Source: Paulinella micropora
Lineage: Eukaryota > Cercozoa > Imbricatea > Euglyphida
Assembly: GCA_009731375.1 (NCBI GenBank)
Contig: BJOX01000121.1
Location: forward strand, 199,314-227,799
Reading direction: 5' to 3'
Length of the DNA: 28,486 bases
Each line of letters starts with the position of its first letter. Position 1 is the stretch's first letter. Shown piece by piece: positions 7,801 to 15,159 of the stretch. The notes under the pieces are model-generated. The model saw only the letters and a list, made by a program, of their open reading frames with translations, was not told the DNA's origin and did no database searches. The position numbers and the translations under genes are program-made.

Positions 7801-10375
7801 TGCACTTCAGGCCAAAAGCTCCGATGCGCCTGAATATATCGGACAAATGATCGATATGCTCCTCCATTGTGTTAGAGTATACGATAATGTCATCGATATA
7901 GCAAAATGCATATTCTCCCGCCTTCTGTCCCCGCCTTCTCATAAAGCCACCGTCAGACAAATCATCGTACTGACTGCTCAACATCTTCTGCATCGCCTTC
8001 TGGAAAAGTCCTGGGGCTTGCTTGAGGCCCATCGGAAGCACTTTCCATTGGTATATTTCCATACCCACCACAAACGCCGTCAGCCATCTGGACTTTTCCT
8101 CCAGTGGTATCTGCCAGAAGCCATTCTTAAGGTCAATGACCGAATAGAATTTTGCATTCCGCAGTACTCTCCTTCCTTCTTCTAATGTCGGGAGAGGATT
8201 TCTCTCTTCCTCCAGCACCTTGTTAACACGAGCATAGTTAACTGTCAGGCGCCATTCTCCTCCTGGCTTCGGCACTATTCTCGGTTGTGAGACTATTGGA
8301 GATGTTGATCTCTCAATAAAGTCCTCATTGAGCAGCTGTCTTGCTAGCTCCTCCGCTATCTTCGCCTCATGTATACTCAAATTCGCCCTTCGTGGTGCCG
8401 GTGACGGCTCCGCACCCGGTATTTTGTAAATAACCGCAGTGAAATCTTCAGGCTTGACACCACCTGCATGTGGAGGGTCAAAAATTTCCTTGTTCGCCTC
8501 TAATTTGGCTTTTAAAAGCTCCTTCTCCTTCTCCGTGCCTACTCCTTCTTCCAATATTTTCCGCGCCGCCTCTTGAAAATCTTCATCAGACATCTGCTTA
8601 TGCTGCTTGAGGGGTTCTCTGTCCTCCTCCAAGCCTAAGTCCTCTTCCGAGACATCATCTAGGCCCGTCTTTTCATACGTGACCGTGTCCGGCTCATCAT
8701 CTTTACCGAGCTCCACCAGCATGTCAATGAGTCTCGCGTATTGCAAAGGAGCTTTACGGGTGTAAAAACCATCAAAGCATGTGAATGCTTGCGGTATCAA
8801 TTTCAACTTGTCGAGGTCTCTGAGCTTCCGCTTGTATGCACTGCTCTGCTCACGAGTTCCCATACGACAAGCCACCACTAGCTGTTGCTTGCGAGAGGGT
8901 ACCGGTATAGGATGATCAATAAGCCGGTCCCTTATTTCCTGCGCCCATATCGCCTTCTCATTATATGGCAGGATAATAGTATACGGCTTATTATTTTCGA
9001 ATAAAGTCCGTAAGCATTTCTTCACTTCAGACAGTGAACGCGGCCACGTGGGCTCGTCACCCCAGAAATCAGTAATAAAACTTTTAATAGTTTCTGGTGG
9101 AGTATCCGGGATTCGCCCCGTTCTCCTTGGTACAAACGCCTCCCTTTTTTCTTCTCCTACTTTCGCATGGAAACAGTATCCGTTAGTAATATGGACATCT
9201 GTTCCTACTCCTTCCGCGAATCTCGCCAACGACGGGCTTCTTTGTGCGACACATATAATCTCCTCCTTTCGCTTCTCGATTAAGTCATCAATAGACTTTT
9301 TGTCCCAATGGCATGTCGGAACTGTGACAGTGCACACTTGGGATTCCCAATTGTCGGTCCAGGACAGTTCATCCGGTCTTACGACATGGGGGTGAACGTA
9401 CACCTCAAGTGCCTCATGTGCGATGGCCATCTTTTTGTGATCCGTCGCTAGACTCAGCTCATAAGCCTCATAAGAGTCAGTAGCGTTGAAGGGATCAATA
9501 TCGTTCTCTTCTCCTCTTTTTACTCCATATATCACTCGCCGTGCGGCGCAATCAATCACAGCCCCCATCGTAGCCAATTGGTCATACGATAGTAATATTG
9601 ACCCGTGGTAACCGGGGACGACATAGAGGTCCATACGGTATACTCGTGCGGATTTCAATTTAAAGGTCAGTGTGATGATTCCCGTGATATCCGTCCGGCT
9701 GCTCACTCCTTTGAGAGTGCCCGTTGACTTTTTCATATTTCCGTCCACCCAGTCCCGGTATCGATTAAAAAACTTCCGGCCGACAATATTAATATTCGCC
9801 ATCGTATCATTACCAACTTTTAATATTGTCTTCAATGTTTCACAATAAAGTTCCGTATAACACAGAGCATCGGGCCTGTGTATATTGGCTGCGAGAACAA
9901 GAACTTTACGTTCCAAATTTTGGAGTCTTGTCTCTAAGTTTTTCAACTCCTCCTTCTTCTCCTCCTGCTTCACCTCATTAACATTTTTATTATTCTGCGG
10001 TACTGGTGCGTTTACTATTTGAGCGACATTGTCTTGTGGTACTTGAGTACACACATTGTCTTTTTGCTCGCCACCCGCCGCGACCGTAGACATTGAGTCT
10101 GTTCGTGGTTGTTTGCTTGGCCGAGGCGATACGTCTGCCATTGGCCTCCTCGCCTCCATCGCAAGTCTCGCCTTCCTATTTGCATCAGTTATCATTGGTA
10201 ACCGTGCTGTATGAACGGGTATGAGACTACCTTGGGGCTGCAGTCTCTGTGTACCCACATCTTTGTTTTCACATAGAGGAAGCGTTGGCCCAGTCTGCAC
10301 AACAGCATTAGAAAGCACTGTGACTTTAGGGTTAAACTTCACAGTCTTCTCCTTCCTCTCTTCTTCCCCCTCCAG
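4892..10375 (-). CDS. pol: Pol polyprotein: protease-like, RT, RNase H, integrase
   Basis: Residue numbers count from 10342; the frame is already open from the UGA at 10376-10378. A coiled basic/acidic stretch is followed by a retropepsin-like region with D-T-M-A at residue 179 where D-T/S-G-A is usual, then a long linker. The RT (about 655-880) has the catalytic YIDD at 815-818. RNase H (about 955-1085) has VVDTDAS and ends in VADSLSR. The integrase has an HHCC-type zinc-binding stretch (about 1283-1325), a catalytic core D1355, D1415, E1451 (D-x35-E) and a GPY/F motif (WKGPYQI, about 1598). About 220 residues of charged sequence follow, with no recognisable chromodomain. There is no ATG near the Gag stop, and the first Met is at 10195, so readthrough of the UGA from Gag is the simplest way to make this protein. 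The RT has an extra loop of about 20 residues before YIDD. The enzyme assignments are secure; the exact protein start is inferred. Confidence 0.92.
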   Translation of the reverse strand: MEGEEERKEKTVKFNPKVTVLSNAVVQTGPTLPLCENKDVGTQRLQPQGSLIPVHTARLPMITDANRKARLAMEARRPMADVSPRPSKQPRTDSMSTVAAGGEQKDNVCTQVPQDNVAQIVNAPVPQNNKNVNEVKQEEKKEELKNLETRLQNLERKVLVLAANIHRPDALCYTELYCETLKTILKVGNDTMANINIVGRKFFNRYRDWVDGNMKKSTGTLKGVSSRTDITGIITLTFKLKSARVYRMDLYVVPGYHGSILLSYDQLATMGAVIDCAARRVIYGVKRGEENDIDPFNATDSYEAYELSLATDHKKMAIAHEALEVYVHPHVVRPDELSWTDNWESQVCTVTVPTCHWDKKSIDDLIEKRKEEIICVAQRSPSLARFAEGVGTDVHITNGYCFHAKVGEEKREAFVPRRTGRIPDTPPETIKSFITDFWGDEPTWPRSLSEVKKCLRTLFENNKPYTIILPYNEKAIWAQEIRDRLIDHPIPVPSRKQQLVVACRMGTREQSSAYKRKLRDLDKLKLIPQAFTCFDGFYTRKAPLQYARLIDMLVELGKDDEPDTVTYEKTGLDDVSEEDLGLEEDREPLKQHKQMSDEDFQEAARKILEEGVGTEKEKELLKAKLEANKEIFDPPHAGGVKPEDFTAVIYKIPGAEPSPAPRRANLSIHEAKIAEELARQLLNEDFIERSTSPIVSQPRIVPKPGGEWRLTVNYARVNKVLEEERNPLPTLEEGRRVLRNAKFYSVIDLKNGFWQIPLEEKSRWLTAFVVGMEIYQWKVLPMGLKQAPGLFQKAMQKMLSSQYDDLSDGGFMRRRGQKAGEYAFCYIDDIIVYSNTMEEHIDHLSDIFRRIGAFGLKCNLKKCQLAKTSVTYLGYEISHNRVSISKEKREEIMNRPIPKNRTELHSFLAMAQYYSQFIPDWGATRAKVEKMIDFGDFEKWDEEALQAFHALKDLIYKDPKDGGLVLTMPDFTKQFVVDTDASKFAIGAVLQQEDEEKKLRPIIFISRKLCAAERNYCTRQREALAVVWALKRLREYLWGGPQFTVRTDHHNLLWLMNHEQTGRLARWQAFLSCFDFTMVHLPGKRNVVADSLSRLEFNSEVSALVSTVEMEDLSTDKVYEVSHIEAMEMASGVRYDRTGLRYSPQGPDHGICCELHTQEDAEWSYEVYENAKANIREEEETQEVYAEPPQERRSDLDDDPERIGVRLEDGTIHIASPTAWRQQQAQDPEFKELIQLYQNPDELRMTKAIKDQMKEMGWRDGLLWYKGLHGRYASQPDKWTLWVPESLRRFIFVAAHNCPLLAHPGRQRTHMFVARRFWWKKMKEEIDQAVDACIPCKINKTPLKANFGLIGEFPLHAGMFEFIHIDHVGPFPESKDGYKYLLTAIDRATNYVWIIPVKDVTGKTTAEALIDRIISQIGVPRKICSDRGSDFNNEVIDKLSKYYGMKWQYVTAYNPRANGKIERVHRPLKASLKMYCTKKENQRAWVEAAPSFAFAMNCLPSTALGGSKSSISPYQLVYGREPDIPTSLLHPKDTWADADELFGMRLRVKMEAEQIVRAHREAERRKTDAEGVRQAHLDQIKFQVGDIVLLYHPQVPKGVSSKLFTHWKGPYQIMEQTGPLNYKIRGRGKVQIVNVRRLIKYDPFLLEDESVEEALKRMKDDFKEVPPIHKEAGIDQDDAYRAPIAEKEESEVDSKEKTDRISAVGTQSKSPREHSGKKEKITEAQLRRARNDLINDQPRKAMRSMRSKDVHQEEEGTDTDPNAGNVEIVHERWKEGDAIATIAWVKNAFYLMSPAEQHVADDTLSDLYLMRVVAVPRQMRVTRTLKI

Positions 10376-10378
10376 TCA
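10376..10378 (-). promoter_or_regulatory. UGA stop between Gag and Pol in the same frame (candidate readthrough site)
   Basis: The sense-strand context is GAA UGA CUG GAG GGG GAA. Gag and Pol share the frame, so suppression of one stop codon yields Gag-Pol, as in gammaretroviruses. UGA followed by CU is a recognised leaky context in several eukaryotic readthrough cases. The downstream purine-rich spacer resembles the region where stimulatory structures sit, but no pseudoknot was demonstrated. Confidence 0.55.
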
Positions 10379-12251
10379 TTCCACCACCTCGAAACGATTA
10401 CCTTGAGTAGTGTCCGGGTAGGATGACGTATCGGTCTCCGAGGCAGTGTTGTAGGCCTGAGCTCGACCGAAATTCGGGTTGGAGCTTGCCCACGAGCCTC
10501 CTCCTCCTCTGGGTGGGGGGGCTGGAGCTCGAACAGCTCTCCCTCCATAAGGGGTATATCCCCGACCTCCTCCTCTTCCTCTCTGAGGGGTTCCCTGCCA
10601 CCTCGAGGCTCCTCTCCATGTTCCTCGTCCTCGTCCTCCTCCTCCTCCTCCTCCTCCTCCTCCTGCTCCTGCTCCTCCTTCTCGTCCTCTTTGAGAGGCC
10701 TTTAAGTTCTTTTGTCTCTCCCTTTCCTCCTTCTTCTCCTTCATCCTCTTCATGTAGGTAATGATTGCCTCTCGTAACTCCTCATCATCACACATATTGG
10801 CATACCAACCTTCGTTCACAGCGGCAATCTGAAGCATATTGAAAAGGCCCGGTTCCTTGCCTTCCGTCCTGCTCAGAAAATTTGCCCTTGCTGTTGGGTT
10901 CTGCCTATCATGATTGAAAGAGCAGTCTCTGTTCTCCATCTGTGCCTTACACTGCAAGCCCGCGAACCACCTCCAACATGCGGTCTTCAGGTCTGGCTCT
11001 CTCTGTCTCTTCCAACCGGCAACTCTGTTTGTGTACGTGGCTTGTGCGCCAACAGGTACACCGCCTGCCTGTGCCGTATGTGCCTCCGTGAGCGAGTCCA
11101 TGTTTGAGCATGCACTCATCACTTCTTGAAACAGTGCTGACGGAGCAACGCTTTGAACCGTATTTTCGAACACGTGTGTCTCGAGGAAGTTCTTGGACTT
11201 CACTGAGCTAAACGTCGAGCATTGTTGTATGAGCTGAGTAAGCTTACTCGGGTTAACTGTGTGTAACGCCGAAAAGAAATAGAGGATGATCGACTTGCGG
11301 CCATAGAATAGCCCATAGGAGGAAACTACCTCCGTAAGGGTCGCCGCCAAGCCAACAGCACTCCTCAAACTCATCGCCACTGTCTCAAAGATTTCAAATC
11401 CTATGAGAGTACCAGTGCAGAGATGCTGGTATCCATGAGATTGAAAATATGAAATGAGTGTGGCCACCGCCAGTTCACACTGAGCGTCTAGGCCTGTTGC
11501 ATTGTTTCTCTTAATCTCCTCCTTCTTTCTCAAAAACTTGTACTGTGTCAGATCAAATCCCTCCGAGACTAGAGATTGGTCAAAAACAGTAACAAGGGCC
11601 TCGTATTCCTGCGTTTCGTCGCAAGGAAAAGCCTTCATGCAGGCATTGATCTCTTTGAGCTTGCTCAAAAGCGAAGCATCAGAGTCTTTGTCTGAGCTCG
11701 TCTTGGCATATAGCATGAGACTTGCCACTCCTCCTTTCTTCCCCTTGAAGGCATTTATGATGTTCTGTCTGTCCTTCTTCTCCGTGTTTGTGACCACCAC
11801 CGTAGTTGAGCCCGAGGGTGCAGGGGCTGGTGGGGCAGGAGCTGGTGGGGTCAAATATGTCGGAGGGTGTGTCTTTGCACCACTCACTTTTGCTTTCATT
11901 CTTTCCAGTCTCATCGTCTTCTCGAACTCCTCATTCTCTTTCGCCTTCTTCGTCTCAGATATCACCAGCTTTTGAGCATGAGTGATAAAGGCCACCAATT
12001 CAGATTTTTTATTGATTTTGCTAAAATTATTGTACAATGAGAAAGACAGTATTCCCACCCAAACCCGTAGCGGTTGCGGGGCGCCTGCACTACGACCACC
12101 AACATCAGGGACACCGACTAAGCGGGTTTGATGGCTGGGGGAGCATTTGGCCTTGAGCGAATGGCAGCCCGCTAGGATCTGTGCGCAAACGGTCCGGAGA
12201 CACAGATGCACGTCGTAGAAAGGGTAGAGATAGAGAAGGAGAGAGAGAGAT

Positions 12252-12292
<41 letters not shown>

Positions 12293-12886
12293 ACGAAAGA
12301 GATAGAGAGAAAGAGAGCGAGAGAGAAAGAACGAGAGAGAAAGGACGACAGAGAGAAGGGACAGCCGATAGCCTACAGGAACCTCCCGACCAACACACAA
12401 ACCTAGTAACCGGCTGGCACAGGCCAATTCAGACCGGGAAGAATCTTCCCGGAAGCGAAGCAGCCAACACGTCCCGGCGCATCTGGGCCCATTCGTCCAG
12501 GTCGAAGCGGGACTCCCATCCAGCGCCAATCCATGGGCGACCAGTCGTAGACACACCGATCCTGACTCGAGCAGGCCCACAGGGCACCAGCTGAATCGCA
12601 GGAACGCGAGAGAGAGAGAGAGCGCAACAAGGAAGAGAGAAAGAGAGGGGGGCCGGTCGTAGAGGAGAAAGAGAGGGAACAGAGTGAAAGTGATCCCACA
12701 AGGGAGCGCGGTCCAAGGCAAGAGGCCGCGCTTAAGCCTGGTCCGTCCGTCCCACCCAGGAAACATCCCCCCCACAGACCAGGAAACCAGCAGAGACGCT
12801 GGAAATTTGAAAAAACCGAATCCCGACAAGAGAGAGAAGACAGAAGAAGAAGCACAGTCAACCCTAGACGAGTCCTCCATCCCCAT
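10376..12886 (-). CDS. gag: Gag-like protein with CCCH zinc finger and RGG tail
   Basis: The frame is open from an ATG at 12886 to a UGA at 10376-10378 and continues directly into Pol. The first 280 or so residues are encoded by CT/GA-rich simple sequence and look like untranslated leader or LTR. Convincing protein begins near 12035 (about residue 285) and gives a Gag of about 550 residues. Seen features: a charged segment rich in Lys and Glu, a Pro/Ala linker, a helical capsid-like middle, and a C-x8-C-x8-C-x3-H finger at 10910-10978. This is a CCCH spacing rather than the CCHC knuckle usual in Gag. It is followed by a Gly-rich GR/RG tract (about 10500-10670). Both likely bind RNA. The Gag assignment rests on position before Pol and nucleic-acid-binding motifs, as no major homology region was identified. 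The true start is uncertain. Confidence 0.75.
12221..12361. repeat. GA-rich (CT-rich on the minus strand) simple sequence in the gypsy leader
   Basis: (GA)n with scattered A and C interruptions. On the minus strand this makes poly Ser/Leu stretches in the nominal N-terminus of the Gag frame, which is the main reason to doubt that this part is translated. A shorter GA block lies at 12608-12685. Confidence 0.85.
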
Positions 12887-13350
12887 GACTATGCAGCTCC
12901 CTGAGAAGGGGGGGACACAGACAGGACGGATTACCCTCCCAGAGACTCAAAGCGGGCGGAGGCTAGGTCGGGAGAAAAAAGAGGCGGAAGGCTGGAGGGG
13001 GGGGGGGAGAGGAATTCAAAACTCTAGCCAGGGCTAGGCCCCTTCGGTTCCGTGGCCCCGAGGAGAGGTGGGATTCGATGGGGAGTCAAGGGTGGGAGGA
13101 AAAGGAGACTCCATAGGCAAGCTAGTGTGCCAGTGGGTCGTCTGACTTGCTGGTGGGCTAAGCGAGCCACAGGAGACCCTCTCCTCCCACATCTACGGGA
13201 TCGGTGCGATGGATTTTCGTCCCCCCTTGGACTCAGCTTCGGTGGGATACCTTGGGCCTCTGGTGGACTTCCTTCTCCGCCTCTCCGCTCGCCTCCCGCC
13301 TCTGGACAAAGCAACAAAGGGGACCAGGTAGGGCGAAGGAGCACGCCCAC
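12887..13350. other. Junction between the two retroelements, no gene seen
   Basis: Between the ATG of the gypsy Gag frame and the stop codon of the RLE protein. The sequence is GC-rich with a 13-G run at about 13000-13012. It should contain the 3' UTR and end of the non-LTR element and the 5' end of the LTR element, but no poly-A, LTR, target-site duplication or U2 snRNA sequence could be recognised. Short ORFs on both strands show no features. Confidence 0.5.
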
Positions 13351-15159
13351 CTACTGAGGGGGGAGGAAAGGAGGGTTTGGAGGAGGTCCCGCAGGGAAAT
13401 GGTGAAGGAAATTCCAAGTCTGGATGATATGCTCATGGCAAATCCTGGTTAGGCCTTGGTAGATCTGCTGCGCGATGCTCTTGGAGAAATGGAAGCACAG
13501 TTCGTCAAATGAGGCTTGGGAGATGTATCCTCTCGCCCCCATTGCGATCATAATAAGATTGGTAGACATTGGACGTCTCCTAATGGTCTGCCTGCTTATC
13601 GCTTCTTCCAGCGGGAGGTATCGGTGATCATAGATCGCCCGCGGGTTATATCCCCACGCCTGATGGGACTTCCAGGGGATAGCTGGCCAGGTGCTGGGCG
13701 GGTCTTCTCCCCGAAACGCATTTGGGTCCTTCGGTCGGTAAGGGGGGTTCACCCGACGTCCATCTCGGTCCCAGGTATCCCGCCGATCGTCTGGCGACTG
13801 TCTCGCGGGGAGACAGGAGTCATCTTCGCGGACCAGCCATTGATCCTCCCGGGTCGTGTAGTCTATCAGGGTAACGTGGTTTGATCTTCGAGAGGCGGTG
13901 ACCAGCAGGTCTATCTTGTGCGAAAAACCCGGTCCCGCCATGTCCACCATCACCTGCGCGGCGGGGTGAATGAAAGCCGGCGAGAGAGGTGGGGCAAGAA
14001 GGGGGGCTCCCTCCGGGGCGGGGAGACCTGCGTCCGCACGAGGGGGGGCACTATCTTGCTTCGGTCGAGGGAAGGCTCCCTCCTCCCCGATGATGAAGAC
14101 TTTGCAGTCCGGTGCTATGCCATCGTCGTTGTCTGACCGCTCCAAGCAGCTGCGGATCCACTGTCTGCATTTGGAGTGCCGCTGATCCAGTAGAGACTTG
14201 AGGGCCTCCGAGTGGAAGGAGGACTTTGAGAGCAAGTAGTGGCTGATGCTCCCAGTGACCCTGCAGCCATACGGGCAGGAGGTCGAGGTGGCCCCCTTGG
14301 TAATCACAGTGCTGACCCTCGCCGGAGTGGGCCAGACATCTAGCTGGCATTTGAGTACTATGGCTACCTCTCTCACTGAAAGGCCGCCGTTGGGTTGAAG
14401 GAAATGGTTGGTAATGGCTTGGAAGGGTCTGCGTATTTCCGAGCGGATCCCCCATGTTAGGCCGAAGCGGGGCGCCACTTTGAATTTATTAGCGTCTTCC
14501 GAGCATCTCTGGCGAAGCTTCCATAGGTTGTAGGAGGTCCAATTCTTCTTGACTTGGGCGATGGCTTGGTCTACTGACCCTGGAGCGACAGTCTCCTTGG
14601 TGAGAAAGTTAGTGACGGAGAGAACGACTGGGACCTCTAGTGCGTTCCATTCGAAGCGGGCCGGGGGAACGTCATATGCCTCCCTGAATCGGGCAAGGCT
14701 GTGTTCTGCATCGGATCGCTGCTGTCGCCCGTCGGGCCATGACGAGTCACTTACATGCCCTGGAGGGATGCGCGGGTTAATGCCAATGCCCAGTGCTCTG
14801 CAGGCGCGGATCCAATGAAGTACCATAAGTCCGTCGCGGCGATCCTCCTTGAGCAGATGCAGGTGACCTTGCCATCCAAGGAAAGGCTGGTCTGGGGGGT
14901 CCGGAAGCTTGGGGCACTGCTTGTTGATGTCCTCTGGTATGGGGGCTTCGTCCCTGAGAGCGCCCCTGTTCACAGCGTTGACGTACCGCGGGTAGAAAGC
15001 TGGAATGATGCAGTCGGTGGGGACCTCCACCCCGTGAAAAACGGAGTGCATTCGCCATATGTCCGGTGGATGAATCGGTGGATGCATCAGTGGCGGGCGC
15101 GGTCCGCCGTCCCCTGCCCATCTGAACGAGAAGCGCGTCCTTTCGACCGATCCATACGT
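13351..15159 (-). CDS. C-terminal part of ORF2: zinc knuckle and restriction-like endonuclease
   Basis: The frame is open from after a TGA (15160-15162) to a TAG at 13351-13353; the first Met is at 15087. It continues the RT protein in another frame. Counting from 15087, a degenerate R2-type knuckle starts at residue 271 (C-x3-C-x7-H), but the expected fourth Cys is replaced. The RLE core follows: HKIDLLV with Asp393, then LIDYT with Asp409. This corresponds to the PD...D-x-T core of R2-type endonucleases, with Ile replacing the usual Pro. A further basic/aromatic C-terminal region follows (IYDHRYLPLEEAI). In this family the endonuclease nicks target DNA to prime reverse transcription. It was probably one polypeptide with the RT, and the separation is due to a single frame break near 15160 and the assembly gap upstream. 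The endonuclease call is good but based on few conserved residues. Confidence 0.75.
   Translation of the reverse strand, partial: TYGSVERTRFSFRWAGDGGPRPPLMHPPIHPPDIWRMHSVFHGVEVPTDCIIPAFYPRYVNAVNRGALRDEAPIPEDINKQCPKLPDPPDQPFLGWQGHLHLLKEDRRDGLMVLHWIRACRALGIGINPRIPPGHVSDSSWPDGRQQRSDAEHSLARFREAYDVPPARFEWNALEVPVVLSVTNFLTKETVAPGSVDQAIAQVKKNWTSYNLWKLRQRCSEDANKFKVAPRFGLTWGIRSEIRRPFQAITNHFLQPNGGLSVREVAIVLKCQLDVWPTPARVSTVITKGATSTSCPYGCRVTGSISHYLLSKSSFHSEALKSLLDQRHSKCRQWIRSCLERSDNDDGIAPDCKVFIIGEEGAFPRPKQDSAPPRADAGLPAPEGAPLLAPPLSPAFIHPAAQVMVDMAGPGFSHKIDLLVTASRRSNHVTLIDYTTREDQWLVREDDSCLPARQSPDDRRDTWDRDGRRVNPPYRPKDPNAFRGEDPPSTWPAIPWKSHQAWGYNPRAIYDHRYLPLEEAISRQTIRRRPMSTNLIMIAMGARGYISQASFDELCFHFSKSIAQQIYQGLTRICHEHIIQTWNFLHHFPAGPPPNPPFLPPQ

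Larger units (their letters stand above)
3321..12886 (-). mobile_element. Ty3/gypsy-type LTR retrotransposon (edges uncertain)
   Basis: Minus-strand order is Gag, protease-like region, RT, RNase H, integrase, then a C-terminal extension. RT before integrase defines the Ty3/gypsy order. The coding part is intact except for two in-frame UGA codons. The right (5') edge is not defined: no LTR matching the candidate 3' LTR was found between 12040 and 13350, so the copy may be 5'-truncated, rearranged or misassembled. The left edge depends on accepting the repeat at 3378-3609 as the 3' LTR. Confidence 0.75.

Noticed and set aside
4892-10375. UGA reassigned to Trp in the nuclear code
   Set aside because: Three ORFs of more than 1,800 codons contain no internal UGA and use TGG for Trp, so UGA is not a routine sense codon; readthrough or nonsense mutation fits better.
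12499-12540. Possible tRNA 3' half or primer-binding site (contains GGTCGAAGC and CCAGCGCCA)
   Set aside because: The T-loop does not match TTCRANNC, no acceptor or anticodon stem could be formed, and its position is not next to an identified LTR.
12040-12886. The first 280 or so residues of the Gag frame as a membrane-like protein
   Set aside because: The Leu/Ser-rich hydrophobic look comes from CT-rich simple sequence in a probable leader region; convincing Gag sequence begins only near 12035.
12887-13350. U2 snRNA target sequence downstream of the Utopia-like element
   Set aside because: No stretch matching the conserved U2 snRNA 5' region was found on either strand here or elsewhere in the window.
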